Assembly: GCF_964340395.1 (NCBI RefSeq)
Contig: NC_135553.1
Location: 8,485,001 to 8,549,000 of the forward strand
DNA length: 64,000 nt
Direction: 5' to 3'
Origin: Glandiceps talaboti
Lineage: Eukaryota > Hemichordata > Enteropneusta > Spengelidae
Part shown: one piece after another, positions 49,183-62,018 of the stretch
Layout: each line of letters begins with the position of its first letter
Position numbering within the stretch: the stretch's first letter is position 1
The notes under the pieces: generated by a model
What the model was told of the DNA's origin: nothing
Databases searched by the model: none
The model's input: only the letters and a program-made list of their open reading frames with translations
Program-made: the position numbers and the translations under genes

Positions 49183-49294
49183 TAGAAAGAGTTCGGATAA
49201 CAGAAACGTGTTTGTCATGTATGGATACATCTCTGCGTTATGATTTTACATGACCATAAAAAAGGCTGATATAGGTGTGAAAATCAATGACAAA

Positions 49295-49420
49295 GGCTTT
49301 AGGGAGCCTTCAGTATTTACAAGGGGGCGGAGGAAATCACACATGGTCTGTTAAGTAAAACATGACCATCCCCCCATTCTCCATTTGTAAAAAATGACCC
49401 CCCCCCCCCCATGACAGTTG
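49295..49420 (+). repeat. dispersed G/C-run repeat, copy at 49.3 kb
   Basis: Begins TTTAGGGAGCCTTCAGTATT, then a G-rich piece, then two C-run blocks each preceded by AAAAAATGACC-like sequence. Same family as 40852-41010, opposite orientation. Confidence 0.65.
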
Positions 49421-49719
49421 CATATACTGAATGTTAATCAATATTACCATTATATGTATACATACAAATTAAAAGATTTTGACTTTTGCATTAGAAAGCA
49501 ATATTTGTACATATAAAGGGACAAACAGCAAAAGACCGGCTAGTTACTTTTTCACGTTGTGCATACTCTGCCTGATCTGGTCACTTGCAAAAGTTCCCAG
49601 ATATTATTGTCATCATCATCACCTTCACCTTCAGTATTGCCATTATCAGTGTCGCTCTAATCTGACTCACTGGTACTACTCGAGTCAGTACATGTATCAC
49701 TGTCCGTGTTCTCTATGAC

Positions 49720-49749
49720 ATTCAAAACTAAATCATGACATTCAAAACT

Positions 49750-49803
<54 letters not shown>
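49720..49803 (+). repeat. 20-bp duplication and (ATC)n
   Basis: ATGACATTCAAAACTAAATC occurs twice in a row and runs into about 17 ATC units. Confidence 0.9.
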
Positions 49804-50048
49804 CTGCTACCATCACCATCAAATTTTAACAACAACATTCACGGACAGTGTGAGTGATAAGGTGAGATGGTACGCTCAACAAAATGCATCGTTTTATTTA
49901 TTCTTACAATAGATGTATTTTTATTTTTGTATTTTGGCATGTAAAGTACTCGTAAAATTAAATGTTGAGTGCTCATCGCACTTTTACATCTCAAAACACA
50001 CAAAACAAATTGACAATAATTGAATCTTCAATTTGGTCACAGAACTGC

Positions 50049-50130
50049 GGATTGTAAAATGTGACCCTCCCCCAAACATTGTAATGCAAAATATGACCCT
50101 CCCCAACAACAGGTTTGTAAAATGTATTTA
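50049..50130 (+). repeat. C-run dispersed repeat fragment
   Basis: Two spaced units of the form TGTAAAATGTGACCCTCCCC, related to the second half of the 49.3 kb copy. Confidence 0.55.
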
Positions 50131-50139
50131 TGCTCTCCT

Positions 50140-51720
50140 GGAAGGTGAGTGAGTATGGAAGGTACTTTAGGTCTGTCTACGGATATATACTGGATATTTA
50201 TTAGTAATGTTTTCCGAAATTCTACCACAATTCATTACAAGACAAAACTGAACGCCTTAAACTTTAGATACTCAATTTTCGTTTGAAAAAACGGGTTTTT
50301 AAATACGCTGCTCATAATGATTAACTTTGTGCTAACAAGTTAAATATTCCAAGTACGATTCAAATCTATTCTATAGTGTATTGAACGAGCATTAATATAT
50401 TATCTTTGCTCAACGAAGAGGATTTATATTTTTGCCAAACAAGAATATCTCGTTTGAAGTGTTTGTTTATCGACTTAATCTCCATTTTACTGATTACGTC
50501 GTTTTCACTATCTAACACCTCAAACATTGTGCAATATTGAAGTGGATTTGATAAAAGTCAATGGTTTACTCCTCAAGAGTTGTTAACCCTTTAGACACAG
50601 GCATCGATTGTGCTAACACAAGACTGCATAACACTTACAGCTAATGGACACTTACATAACACAAGTATTTTCATCTTAAGCGTGTAGAGATTGAGTGTAC
50701 AAACATTGATTTTAAGGTGAGAATTGCATTCAAAATACATAGTATTTTTTGAAATGGCATTGTTATACTCATGAGGCTGTTATATCAAGTCGATGTAATA
50801 CTTTGCTATTTACTCTCGTGACTAACTTGTGCTTGTATCAACATATCTTATGTTTGAAGTAGAGTGAAGCGGAAATCGTAAATTCTATAAAGTCTGTTTT
50901 TTGAGAAAGTGTTTACCATAGTCAGATTTATGCATTTACTAATTTTATGACACATGTGTACAGTATTAACATGGTTTTGCACACATATACAAGTGTTTAC
51001 CTTGCAGAAAAGACACAATTTTTACTCGTGAAAGTGTGTATATAACGGTGTCTTTCACTATTCAATGTATCGAATAACCCGCGAAGGTTTAATGTATCAT
51101 AACAAAACACTTACGTACCATTAGTCCGTTGGCACGTTGATTAATGTGTTGCTTGGTAGGTTTGGTCGTGCTTCAAAGGCACATGCTAGGACGAATAAAT
51201 CAAAACAATTTATGTTCCTTGCCGTACGCTATTAATCAAACCAGTATACTCCGACGAATTCCATTCCCGATTGCGCTGTACTTCTTTTTAACATGTTAAC
51301 AATTCATCGCTATCATCCATATGGTGATGGCCTTTTCGTAATACGGGGGTGGCAGTGGGGGTGTTGACGACAAATAATCATACCACACGGCTAGTTCGTG
51401 CTCATAAAAAACACAAATCGTGCCTTTATAGAATTTGTATTAAAGGGAAGTACTCATTCGTTAAAAAAACATCAGAATTGGTATGCTTTGTGATGCCGAC
51501 TTGAAATTGATGTTAACATTACACCAAATCTGATAGTTCTGGGAAAGGTGTGCTATGGTATTCCCTAGCCATTCTCTAGAACAGATAGAATCTCGGTATG
51601 AACGATGTGGATGGGTCGAATCAAGACAATCCTAAGTGGTTAAGTAACGTGATACATCTCCATCATGATCTAGGGACATTGCTTGAATGTCAATGCAATA
51701 GTATTTATGTTGTTTTAAAG
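50140..51720. other. intergenic, nothing recognised
   Basis: AT-rich DNA, no supported feature. Confidence 0.5.
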
Positions 51721-51727
51721 CATATAA

Positions 51728-51760
<33 letters not shown>

Positions 51761-51817
51761 GTCTGTCTATTTTATATATATACACATATAGATACATATA
51801 CACCCATACGCAATCAC

Positions 51818-51908
<91 letters not shown>
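51728..51908. repeat. (ATCT)n and (TA)n
   Basis: About ten ATCT units (51728-51770) and, after a short mixed spacer, an 89-bp (TA)n tract (51819-51907). Confidence 0.95.
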
Positions 51909-51909
<1 letters not shown>

Positions 51910-51913
<4 letters not shown>

Positions 51914-54680
51914 CCTGTGTATCAGACTTTTAAATACCAACTCCAACTTTTACTCTTTCATACATAACATTCACATGCATTACATCGTTGACATAGGGTC
52001 ATCTGCAATTAGTAGGGTTTTATTGCCACATTACGTTAACGGTCGGTTTGAACAGTCGCATTTGTAGTGATAATACATCTATACCAATCTAACAGTCTTC
52101 TGGGTGTGCTTTGACTTTGGCGACTGAAATGAATGATTAATAACGAACAGTGATTGGATGATATCTAGGCGTCCCTAGCTGGTTCATCATTTACGAGACT
52201 CAGTACAGTACACTGATCGACATTGTAGAATTACACGTTACTAAGAGTATAAATGCTTATGACGAATGGATTGTACAGTGTGTGAATGCGCCAGCTATAT
52301 CGGAGTCATACCATACTACTTATTTCTATTCAGGGTTTGAATATTCCAAGTACTAAAAACAGTTGTGTGAAGCACTCGGTAAGTGTAATAGTATATATTC
52401 GTTCATCACGTTGTGTATGTTTTGATGATCCGGTATTAGACGGGGTTTATAGTTTATCATAGCTCATGACACTCGTCATAATGTAAGTGTTGTCGGAAAG
52501 ATCGTACGGTATTCATTCAGTGTTACCTCTAGCTCTGGATACTGGTGAAGTCATGTAAATTTGTTGATAAGATGACGTTGTCAATGTAAACCAATGTTTC
52601 CGTCTTTTTGCGATTGAACACTTCTTTTGCGATATGTCATTACAGTGGAAGTAATATGTTCAGACATGTCATTTCCCATATATTGTCTTCAATGTCTATT
52701 AGTTTGTACTTCACTATTCGAAGCCTACGGTTAAACAGCGACCTGGTGGTATTCTTATATTTTTTTCCTTTGGTCTTGAAAATGCAGTCTTACATTTATT
52801 CACAAGTTTAGATCACGAACTTAATTTGTTTTCACCAACACTGCCTGTATATCAAAGTCATTACTTTGAAAGGATATATACTAGCACCGTGGTAGGTACA
52901 AAACACTTATAGTGTTTCAACTGTTGTATTGTTGATCTTCCGACTATCCACATCGGTTGCATGTTAAACTGCTCTCAGCGTACACTGCAGTGTATTGTAG
53001 TAAATTTACAGGATTGAATTACGACCAACAGTGACGTTGTTTTAGTATACCGAACACATTTGCTTTCGAATTCGTTAAAACACGTAATTTGCTTTTTTGT
53101 CATATTGATGATTATATATTTAGAATTCAAATTCCGTAGCTGTATATCCATCACACAATATATAAAATTGTCGTACATCCAGCATACGACTAAACGTAAA
53201 CAGGCATAACAAAGCATTTCAACATGCGTGCGCTGTTAAAGTAGGTGGTTTAAGAGTATCCCATTTTATCTGCAATGTGTCAAAGACATGTTGATATCTT
53301 ACGAAATGCATTTCCATACCAAGTATCTAATGAACAGATACTTGCGACATGTTAACCATAAATGTGCCCTGGATTTCCTTTATGTTAGATAACACTTCTA
53401 ATGACCTAATTGCCAACTAACGGAAGTAAGCTATCTATTAGCACGAAGTGAATAGCTCAGCCACACACACATGAATGTACAGCGAACGGAAGAACGGACT
53501 CGGATGATATGATAGATTATATTCGGGGTAATCTGATATACATGATCGACTTAAAGCCGTGCTTGTTGAAATATTTATTGAACGTGAGACAACACATGCC
53601 CCCCCCCCCCCCGATAAAGTACGGGATATTAGCCTCATGATAAAATCGAGCATAACCAACAAGATATCGTTTTGACACGCAATCCATTGACAAGTTCTTT
53701 TGAGTCGCTTTGGCAATTTCTTTCATAGAAACTAGGCCACGTTTATCGATAAGCCCGTGTTATTTTTAGTATGACAACCAATATGTACGTTGATGAGGGG
53801 TATAGCATGTCTATTGTCAGAACTAAATTAATTATTCTTATGAGGACATTTAGTATTGGGTTTAATATCTGAACCAAGTCTAAGGCAACCTATGATTTTG
53901 TATGCATAACTTTATTGCTATTGACTCGGAGACTGGGATAAAAGTCATCAGTTTCGTACATGTCGTGACATCAAACCACGTATGTAATTACCACAAATGG
54001 TATCGCTAGTACTTTATATATCTTTTTAACCAGTTGACCCTAACGTCATTAAATGTCAAAATGTACCCAACTGAATGGTACTTAGTGTTGTTTACTCGTA
54101 CTTGTGTTAACAGACCTAATGAATTTGTCTCTGAATTGGCAAGTTATTTTAGGCATAAGGCTGATATATGTGTTGTATAACGTCATATTATCGATGGGGT
54201 ATGATAAATGTATCATTTGCCAGGCACAACTATTATTTAAATAATACAAAGTATAAGATAATAAGGGACTGGTCATATTTACTGGCCGGGTGTCAGTTCT
54301 TTGAAGTTTCGCTTCAGTTTTCTCAAAACACCCCCATTCGGTTGGATGACTCAAGTAGAACCCCGGTAGAGAGAACACACTTTTCATAAATTACCCCAGA
54401 CCATGCATAATGTTTGTTATATCATTCCTTTAATTAACTGTAAGGTTATCTTGTCCATGTACCCACGCATGACTCATGTTTCTCCATTACTATTACGAAA
54501 TATTATCAGAAAGTAGCTTATCTTCAAAAATTGATACCAATCATTCAGTGTGTGTATTTGCTAAAGTTTAAGGCAAGATACATGGCAGTAGATTATGGCG
54601 ATATAATAAAACAACGTTATGTACACATGTTATGGATTAGTATTGGTGTTTGCCAAAATTACAGTCCCCGCTTGAAGTGA
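51910..54680. other. intergenic, weak first-exon signals
   Basis: A TATAAA at 52248-52253 lies about 125 bp upstream of a GTAAGT donor at 52379 (plus strand), compatible with a short non-coding first exon but unsupported. A 10-bp C run sits at 53600-53612. An 8-bp hairpin (AAGTATCT/AGATACTT) lies around 53320-53343. Confidence 0.35.
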
Positions 54681-54689
54681 TGTTTCAAA

Positions 54690-54770
54690 AATGAGCAGCC
54701 ACACCAAAACCCCGGATCCCCCCCCCTCATCCGCAAGTACAAAATGACCAACCCCTTATACAAAATTTCC
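54690..54770 (+). repeat. C-run dispersed repeat fragment
   Basis: CCGGATCCCCCCCCTC and TACAAAATGACCAACCCC place it in the same C-run family as the 49.3 and 50.05 kb pieces. Confidence 0.5.
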
Positions 54771-54779
54771 TTGCGATTT

Positions 54780-55560
54780 AATTAAAGAATACAATTAACG
54801 GAATATGTACTTTGTCATCTTTTTGTGTTCAACATCCAAAAACCTAAATCCCTTGCATACATCGTGACCAAACATTGCATATCTAGAGTGCACTTTGTCT
54901 GTTGCTACAATTATACGTATACCCATATAGTTAACAAAACTACTATGCTTGACTTGGCAAGGTATGGCCACCAAAATACATTCTATTCGACATATCTACG
55001 CTTGATTTCAATGTGGATACAATAGTCACGAATCTATTTGATGAAATGTAACGTATACAAAATGAAATTAATGACCTTCATTATTTTGGCCGAGGCCGAA
55101 CAATCCAATGGATGCACGGCATTCCCTTTTAAAGACTAAAGTATTAAATTGGACATCGAAACAAGCTATCTAATTTATCTTGATGATGTTGCTGCCATTT
55201 TCTGAAAGCAATCCATCATTTGTGTATGCGTGGTTTACCGTGTTTCCTCATCAGTATCTAAAAGACTGCATTATTGTCTGTCATTAATCCCAATCCTTTC
55301 CTGGTACTCAGAAAATCCTTTCCAAATATTACGCATCCATATAATCTGGAATACGCACAATTATCCATGGGCACAAGGAGAGCTGTGTTATATTACATCT
55401 TCGGGTTCATATTGATATTCATGCTAATGAGAGAAATAGTAAACCGTTTGTTATTCGTCCTTGAAAGGACGACAGCATACATATGTGTCATGAATAGACA
55501 CTTTTCTTCAGTAAAGGTGGATAAACCCGTATATATATATATACGAACGAAATATGTACT
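54780..55560. other. intergenic, nothing recognised
   Basis: Overlapping plus-strand frames at 55.2-55.6 kb end in the (TA)n tract and show no family features. Confidence 0.45.
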
Positions 55561-55561
55561 G

Positions 55562-55562
<1 letters not shown>

Positions 55563-55658
<96 letters not shown>

Positions 55659-55901
55659 AATACAATGGTATACATATTGGTACATATGAAATGTGTATTG
55701 ATTTTTGCGTGCATTGAAAAGTTTACTAAAGCAATATTAATAGCAGTAGAAACATAGAGTATGTATGTATGTATGTATGTATGTATGTATGTATGTATGT
55801 GGTATGTATGTATGTATGTATGTATGTATGTATGTATGTATGTATGTATGTATGTATGTATGTATGTATGTATGTATGTATGTATGTATGTATGTATGTA
55901 T
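55563..55901. repeat. (TA)n and (TATG)n
   Basis: A (TA)n tract with one interruption (55563-55655) is followed about 105 bp later by (TATG)n with one missing-base phase shift near 55800 (55760-55901). Confidence 0.95.
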
Positions 55902-56468
55902 AACATTTTAATATGATAATGAATATTATATTATTTATATTAATCACATATAGTGTTTTGCAAAAGAATATGCGCTCATACGTTTTCGTTCAAACCTTTG
56001 CATAATACGGCAAAAACGACAAAATACGATATTTCAGATGATTTAGTTTTAAAGTAGAATTTTGTCGTCGTCATTTGTATCTTTCAAGTATAAACTAAAG
56101 ACACACTGTATTAGATACCCTTCATTGTCTGTTTTAGGACAACTTCCCATGGAGTTCAATTACCTTGGTGCAAAACATGTCAGGTCCATGCTGTTCAAAA
56201 AAGTAATTTTCTCTACACAGAAAAGTTACTGACTGAATGTGTGAATATCCTCTCATTGAAAAGTCGGAAGGATGAGTTTCACCATGAAACGCTGTATCAT
56301 AATATATTAGTGAGATTTGATAGTCCATCCATTGCTGTACCAAGGCGAAAAAGCATGGTAAAAGGGAACGATGGCGCCACACAAGCCTCCATCAGACTTT
56401 TAACCAACGGATCCAACTAACGTGAAGCTGCCCTTTCATGACTGCGCTCATGTAATCTGTCTGTGTCC

Positions 56469-56469
<1 letters not shown>

Positions 56470-56521
<52 letters not shown>
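56470..56521. repeat. (TG)n
   Basis: 26 TG units followed by imperfect GTGAGTCTG-type repeats to about 56600. Confidence 0.9.
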
Positions 56522-56524
<3 letters not shown>

Positions 56525-56599
56525 TGAGTCTGTGAGTCTGTCTGTCTCTCTGTGACTTTGCCTATGTTTTAGTGTGTGTCTCTCTGTCTATATGTGTGT

Positions 56600-59320
56600 G
56601 TCAATTGGTATTGATTAATGCCACTACGTAATCACGTATGTTCATGATGATTTGATAAAAGCAATCTTGGATGTTGACAGACGCAAATTCGATTTGTTTT
56701 ACCTTATTTATATGATAATAGCCGGATCAACTTCCTTTGGCTATTATTTGGCCATCCCATCACAATTCATCACAGTAAACACATCTTCACAAATGGCTGA
56801 TAGCCAAAGCGTCTTGAAAGTAACTGGTGTTTTAAATTAGCGGATGGCGTATTTCTTTTGTGCTATAGTGTTATAAACCAATGTATTTCAGTGTTTGATA
56901 CAGACGCATTTATAATTCAAAACTTATTTACTGCTTTCCACATTCATTGAATCTTTTCTGTGTGCCTCTTTTGAGCTTTCGTAACAACTGACTTCATTTT
57001 GTTTGTTTGTTTGGACGCTGGCCCAATCGATGGACGATATATCATAAGTATTGCAGCTCTTAAACTTAATATTGTTTACTATTTACCAATGATGGGGACT
57101 AACATTTATACATTACATTTTGATCTGCCTGACAGTTTAAGCCGAATGCACCTTTTTTAGAAATGATATTCAGGTATAACATAACAGAATAACATAAAAT
57201 AACATAACATAACATTATATTCGTATCAAGACATCAGTTGACACAGGTATTTCCCACATCGTATTCAGGTATTACATTTGTATATCAAGTTATTGCCTTC
57301 AGGGTTCTGAATTCATTATAGTGCTTCCTCGGTTGTTATCAGTGTGGCGTGCTTATTTGTTTGTCTGCTATTCCAGCGTGAAGCTGATCTTTTGAACTTG
57401 TCATATATTAGCAGTGTCTCGAGCAGTCAAAAAGCTAGGATGTTATCTGTTCTATATGTGCAATCCGTGATCTACATGCCAATGTGTGTATTTTTCTAAG
57501 GAGATGGTGAGCTATGGCAAGGGTAACAACTGTTACGGAGTCTATTTCTCTACCATAGGAGAACATATCGAATTCCCTTAAGTTTTAGTCAGTCTGACAT
57601 GGAATAACCCTATTTACTTCTGGCTGTTTATTAATACATGGAAGCATAATGTTCTTGCAACGTGAGGTACATTGCTCTTCAGTATTGACTTCAGTAATTT
57701 TGTGTGTCAGCGAGGCTAATATCATGCATATTTTGCCAACACAGGGGTTGAGCTCGTGACCGAAATAACGATGCTTGGGGGCCTCATGATCAGACAATGA
57801 CAGCCCGAGTATTTGTGTCACACTACTACAAGCCTCATGGCGTATGTAAAGTCGTGATATTGTCGAATGCGTGCTTTATTAGCCTTATTATACTGAGCAC
57901 GATACGTCAGGTGAATTGTGGTGAAATGAACACACGTGTAATTGGACCCCTGGCAATAATAGCGACAGTGATAGTTTAGGAGATTTGACGTGTGGAGCCA
58001 ATGGTATTAACTTTGGGGGTAAAACGTGGGCCTTTTAAATTGACTGGAACCGTTTCGTAATTGACAACTCTTGTCACAACGATGTGTTGCATAGGTTTGA
58101 TTTAACTCTTTAGTAATGCTATGAGAATCATACACTTTGTTTCATTTGTTTAACTAAATAGTGTTATAACGTGATGCTGATAATTTAATTTAATTCACAT
58201 GAAATCGCTCCTTGTCTGCCATGGAAAACATGTCTACGAACTCTATCAACTCTATTACAAGAGTTATTTCCTGCCATATCAACATTCAAATGCTTGAATT
58301 GCAACGTTTAATATTGTGACAAGTAAAAAAAAAGAGGTGTTGTAAAATAGATTGCCTATTTTGCTGTCATAAGACAGGCATCAGTAATCCCGTTCCGACT
58401 AATCACATCATACCTTCCCTTTAATGGCTGTATATGCAAAATGCTTGTTCCGTGATTTTTTCTTCATGATGCCATTTCATCATATCACTTACTGACAGTG
58501 GAATAAACTTGCGCAGCAGTATTGTACAGAAACATTTACTTGTTTTGTAGCGTTGTTTTGTTACATTATGTGTACGAAGTGATCATGCCAACAAACCAAG
58601 GAGTTGTGTCATAAAGGATGCAACCTTTCAGATCCGGCAAAAAACACTTCATTGTGCCATAAATCATTGTCACATTGCTGCATTGCAAACATTATGTTAT
58701 CTTATCTCCTATCTCGTAAATTCATGGCAATGATAATAAGACTAACATGTTGTGAATATTTCTAAACATAATTCTCATTTGCTCTCTCCTCAAGTCATTA
58801 CGATAACTTCAACTTAATATACTTGCATCATCTGTTTGCATAGCTAGCTCTGTGATGAAGTTTTCATATTCTTTAGAATAACCCATTCAGATACAACATG
58901 ATAGAGAGGACAGTGACAAGCGATATGAATACACCAACACATAGTGGTTGCATCGGAGATTATAATTTATCATCGTTAGTGATAATGAGAAACGTAATGC
59001 TCCTGTCTGATCGGTTTAGTTTATTTAGCCTCACCGATGCACAAATATCGATTTTGCAAATTGTGTTTGGACATCCCTTTAATAAATCAATATCCCTTTG
59101 ATTTTTTTAGCGTGGATTTGAACAGCTAACCAAGCCTCCAACATCGCAATCGACTATACTTCAGGAAGTATAGCACCATTATTACGTTATTACAAGTGGC
59201 AAAATTAGAATTTATGAATTGTTTAAGTCGTAAATTTTCGATTTTTACTGCATTTTTCAAAAGTAATTTTAGGAACACCTAATGAAATCAGCTTACAGTG
59301 AAGTGGCCATACGGATGAGG
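56600..59320. other. intergenic, one cysteine-rich frame
   Basis: A minus-strand frame at 57585-57821 is mentioned in findings. A short (ATAAC)n-like tract lies at about 57178-57218. Nothing else is recognised. Confidence 0.45.
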
Positions 59321-59324
59321 TTTG

Positions 59325-59591
59325 GGTATTTATTTTGGATTTTGAATCTATAAAACAATTTTATCCTGGTTTCCTACATGAAAAAATCAATATGAAACAA
59401 CATTGACCAAGTATGTGTTTGTAACTCAATACTATGCAAAACACAATAACACACATTTTACGTATTTTCGTAATTTTCTGCAGTTTATTGAGTTACAAAC
59501 AAGGACTTGGTATACGTTGTTTTATATTTAGTTTTCAAGTAGGACGCCATGATGAATTTTTTTTTTAAATTTAAAATCCAAACTAAATACC
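59325..59591. repeat. MITE-like element with arms of about 106 bp
   Basis: Left arm 59325-59431 and right arm 59486-59591 are imperfect inverted repeats over their full length. Well-matched parts are the outer GGTATTTA, the AAACAAC region and the inner TTGTAACTCAATA. A 54-nt loop separates them. There is no coding capacity. Confidence 0.75.
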
Positions 59592-59599
59592 AACTCTAA

Positions 59600-60560
59600 A
59601 GTTCACGAAGATTGTTATCACACGTACTATGATATATTTGTCACTTTGTCTATTTGATTCCATTATATCCTTTCCTCACCAATGTGAATGCATAAGGCAA
59701 GATTATTATAATACTGTGTATTGTATATTGTCATTGAAATAACGAGAACGTTTATGTAACACGACATGATATGTTGGATCGTATATCCAATACTTGTGAC
59801 TAGTACGCTAGACGTGCTCTTGCATTCTGAACTCATCGTCACCGACAAAATAAAATTGTCCGTGTGCAATTCAGAAAATAACTTTTGTTTATAGTATTAT
59901 TGAATGACTAGTTAATGATTTATACTCCAAATTACTTTCAAGATACAAAGGAACGATTGTAACGACGCTATTGATCGCTCAATAATTATTGGCTAAAAAT
60001 TGAATCAATTGAGTAATTTGTTTCTATTGGTATGTCTACTTTCATTATATGTAAAGTAATGTATTGACACAATTGAAGCTATGTATTTGATGTTCTTTAC
60101 AGACTGTCATTGTATTGATTCTCTTATATTGAATTTTGAGTCTTGACATTTTAGATGTGTGTTTTAATAAGAACGTGTCTATTGAAATATCTGATAAAAT
60201 TTTCATATGTTAATTTTCTCGTGATGGTGAGCGTGTTCATGTTCTTTTGAATACATTCGTATCTACGTTGCAGTGGTTAGGCGTAAAAGAATTATGTGGT
60301 TCCGCTTGCATTCAATTCTAAAATAGGTGGGGTAGTTAGATTTTTTATTTTATTTTATTATATTTGTTTCATGTGTGAGTGTCTAGTTCAGGGTTTCCAT
60401 TGTTTTTCAAAAGGTCTCTGTGTTGTTTATTTCTTCCCATCAATTGTACAGCCATTACAGATTGGGAGAATAGTTTTATATTGTCTTTTTAAGTTAATGT
60501 CAGTTTCCGCACCCACTATTTCTTGCGAGACTTATTATTATTTATCATAAATCCTAATGT
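59600..60560. other. intergenic, nothing recognised
   Basis: No supported feature. Confidence 0.5.
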
Positions 60561-60928
<368 letters not shown>

Positions 60929-61220
60929 AATGACTGTTTGTGGTTGGCGTATCTCTGTTTGAAGTTGTTCTCTGTTATATACTTTTGTTTGTTTTTTCCA
61001 TGGACGATGGCTTGGTATACGATGTTTTTCGTTTGGCATTCGCCGTTCAAAGGGCAGGTGTCTTTCTGTCTGCAATTACATGGTTTTTGAGTGGGTATAG
61101 TTTCGCTGTTGGAGATGGTGGAGTTGTGCGCTTTGATCATGGTTGCCATGTTTGGCATGCAGCTGACTTTGACATTGTTTCTGTTGAATATTTTGTGTAA
61201 CTTGGAGTCTGCTGGGAACA
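60929..61220 (-). pseudogene. Penelope GIY-YIG endonuclease, N-terminal part (inverted)
   Basis: The minus strand reads LFPADSKLHKIFNRNN, KPCNCRQKDTCPLNGEC, KNIVYQAIVHGKNKQKYI, then [16 protein letters not shown]. The Cys cluster is the zinc-finger-like linker before the nuclease of Penelope-like elements, and IVY is its version of GIY. The second motif reads YI-TEN where relatives have YIGLTEN, so the conserved glycine and its neighbour are deleted. The piece stops inside the domain, exactly where the plus-strand piece at 61219 takes over, and runs into repeat unit B. It cannot produce an active enzyme. Confidence 0.8.
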
Positions 61221-61495
61221 GTCATTCAAACATGAAAAACACGAAAACAGCACAGAACTATCAAAACACATTTGGAAACTGAAAAGAAACAACGAGCCTT
61301 TTTCCGTATCCTGGTCCATCAGCAAGACAGCCCAAGCGTACACCAATAAAACAAAACCTGTGTTTAACTGAAAAACTAACCATTATTAAAGCAGACAAAA
61401 ACTCCACACTAAACAAAAGAACTGAGTTGATATCTAAATGCCGACACGAGAATAAGTTTTATTTGTCCAACTTTAATAGAGTATCTATCACCTAA
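61219..61495 (+). pseudogene. Penelope GIY-YIG endonuclease, C-terminal part
   Basis: From CAG at 61219 the plus strand reads QSFKHEKHENSTELSKHIW and on to KTAQAYTNKTKP. A small deletion then causes a frameshift: the first frame hits TGA at 61369-61371, whereas the frame from 61358 gives LCLTEKLTIIKAD, KRTELISKCRHENKFYL, ending at TAA 61493-61495. The STELSKHIW block carries the conserved glutamate of this nuclease family. It continues the domain begun on the opposite strand at 60929-61220, sharing an 11-bp inverted sequence at the two break points. Confidence 0.8.
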
Positions 61496-61658
61496 ACTAA
61501 ACCCGTTAACTAACGGAACACCAAAGCCCGACATGAAACAACCCGCCAACACCTACTTGCCCGCACCCAATACCTCACACAATAACAACCAACACCTTCA
61601 CACACAGCACCTATTGTCTGCACTCTATATAAACAGCACACCCAGAGAGTAGAAATCA
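61496..61658 (+). promoter_or_regulatory. Penelope 3' region with TATA-like box
   Basis: A/C-rich, G-poor stretch after the endonuclease stop. TATATAAA at 61626-61633 lies about 33 bp upstream of the hammerhead motif, the normal spacing from TATA box to start site, so a transcript could begin at the ribozyme's edge. Promoter function is inferred only. Confidence 0.4.
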
Positions 61659-61702
61659 GTTGTCTGATGATCGCACTATGCGTGAAACTCCGAGTTACAA
61701 CC
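61659..61702 (+). ncRNA. hammerhead ribozyme motif 1 (type I)
   Basis: Stem I GTTGT (61659-61663) pairs with ACAAC (61697-61701). The core CTGATGA (61664-61670) is followed by stem II (CGCA/TGCG around a 3-nt loop), then GAAA (61684-61687), a very short stem III (ACT/AGT region) and the predicted GUU cleavage site after 61696. All invariant core bases are present. The pair at positions 10.1/11.1 is U opposite U instead of the usual G-C, which may weaken it. A tiny stem III is typical of retroelement hammerheads, which often work as dimers. Confidence 0.75.
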
Positions 61703-61726
61703 AAGAAAGAGTTCCAGAACTATCAA

Positions 61727-61830
<104 letters not shown>

Positions 61831-61852
61831 TTCATATATAATTATATTCATA

Positions 61853-61883
61853 GTTTCACGCATTGCGCGATCATCAGACAACT
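61853..61883 (-). ncRNA. partial hammerhead motif, reversed
   Basis: The minus strand reads AGTTGT, CTGATGA, stem II and GAAAC, identical to motif 2, but then diverges (TATGAATAT) and lacks the stem III and cleavage-site half. It forms a perfect 31-bp inverted repeat with 61887-61917, with a 3-nt centre. Confidence 0.7.
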
Positions 61884-61887
61884 CTGA

Positions 61888-61942
61888 GTTGTCTGATGAT
61901 CGCGCAATGCGTGAAACTCCGAGTTACAACCAAGAAAGAGTT
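61888..61942 (+). ncRNA. hammerhead ribozyme motif 2 (type I)
   Basis: The same architecture as motif 1: GTTGT (61888-61892) with ACAAC (61926-61930), CTGATGA (61893-61899), stem II with a G-U in place of motif 1's A-U closing pair, GAAA (61913-61916), short stem III, GUU cleavage after 61925. Stem I can extend beyond an internal loop by AACTCT (61880-61885) with AGAGTT (61937-61942), the shape needed for stem I-loop II contacts. Confidence 0.75.
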
Positions 61943-61958
61943 CCAGTACTACCAAAAC

Positions 61959-62018
61959 TATTACGCTCTGCCACTGCGGTATAGAGCACTGTTTTAGCAG
62001 ATTGATACTCACCGAGTT
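61959..62018 (-). repeat. Penelope-associated repeat unit C
   Basis: Reverse complement of units A and B with one base change (GTTTTAGC against GTCTTAGC); it includes the TAATA junction seen at the end of unit A. It closes the Penelope-derived block and is followed by a short AT repeat. Confidence 0.85.

Noticed and set aside
55242-55254. Minus-strand CTGATGAGGAAAC
   Set aside because: No room for stem II between the core blocks; chance match.
56134-56382. 82-codon minus-strand frame
   Set aside because: No family resemblance, no splice sites in suitable places.
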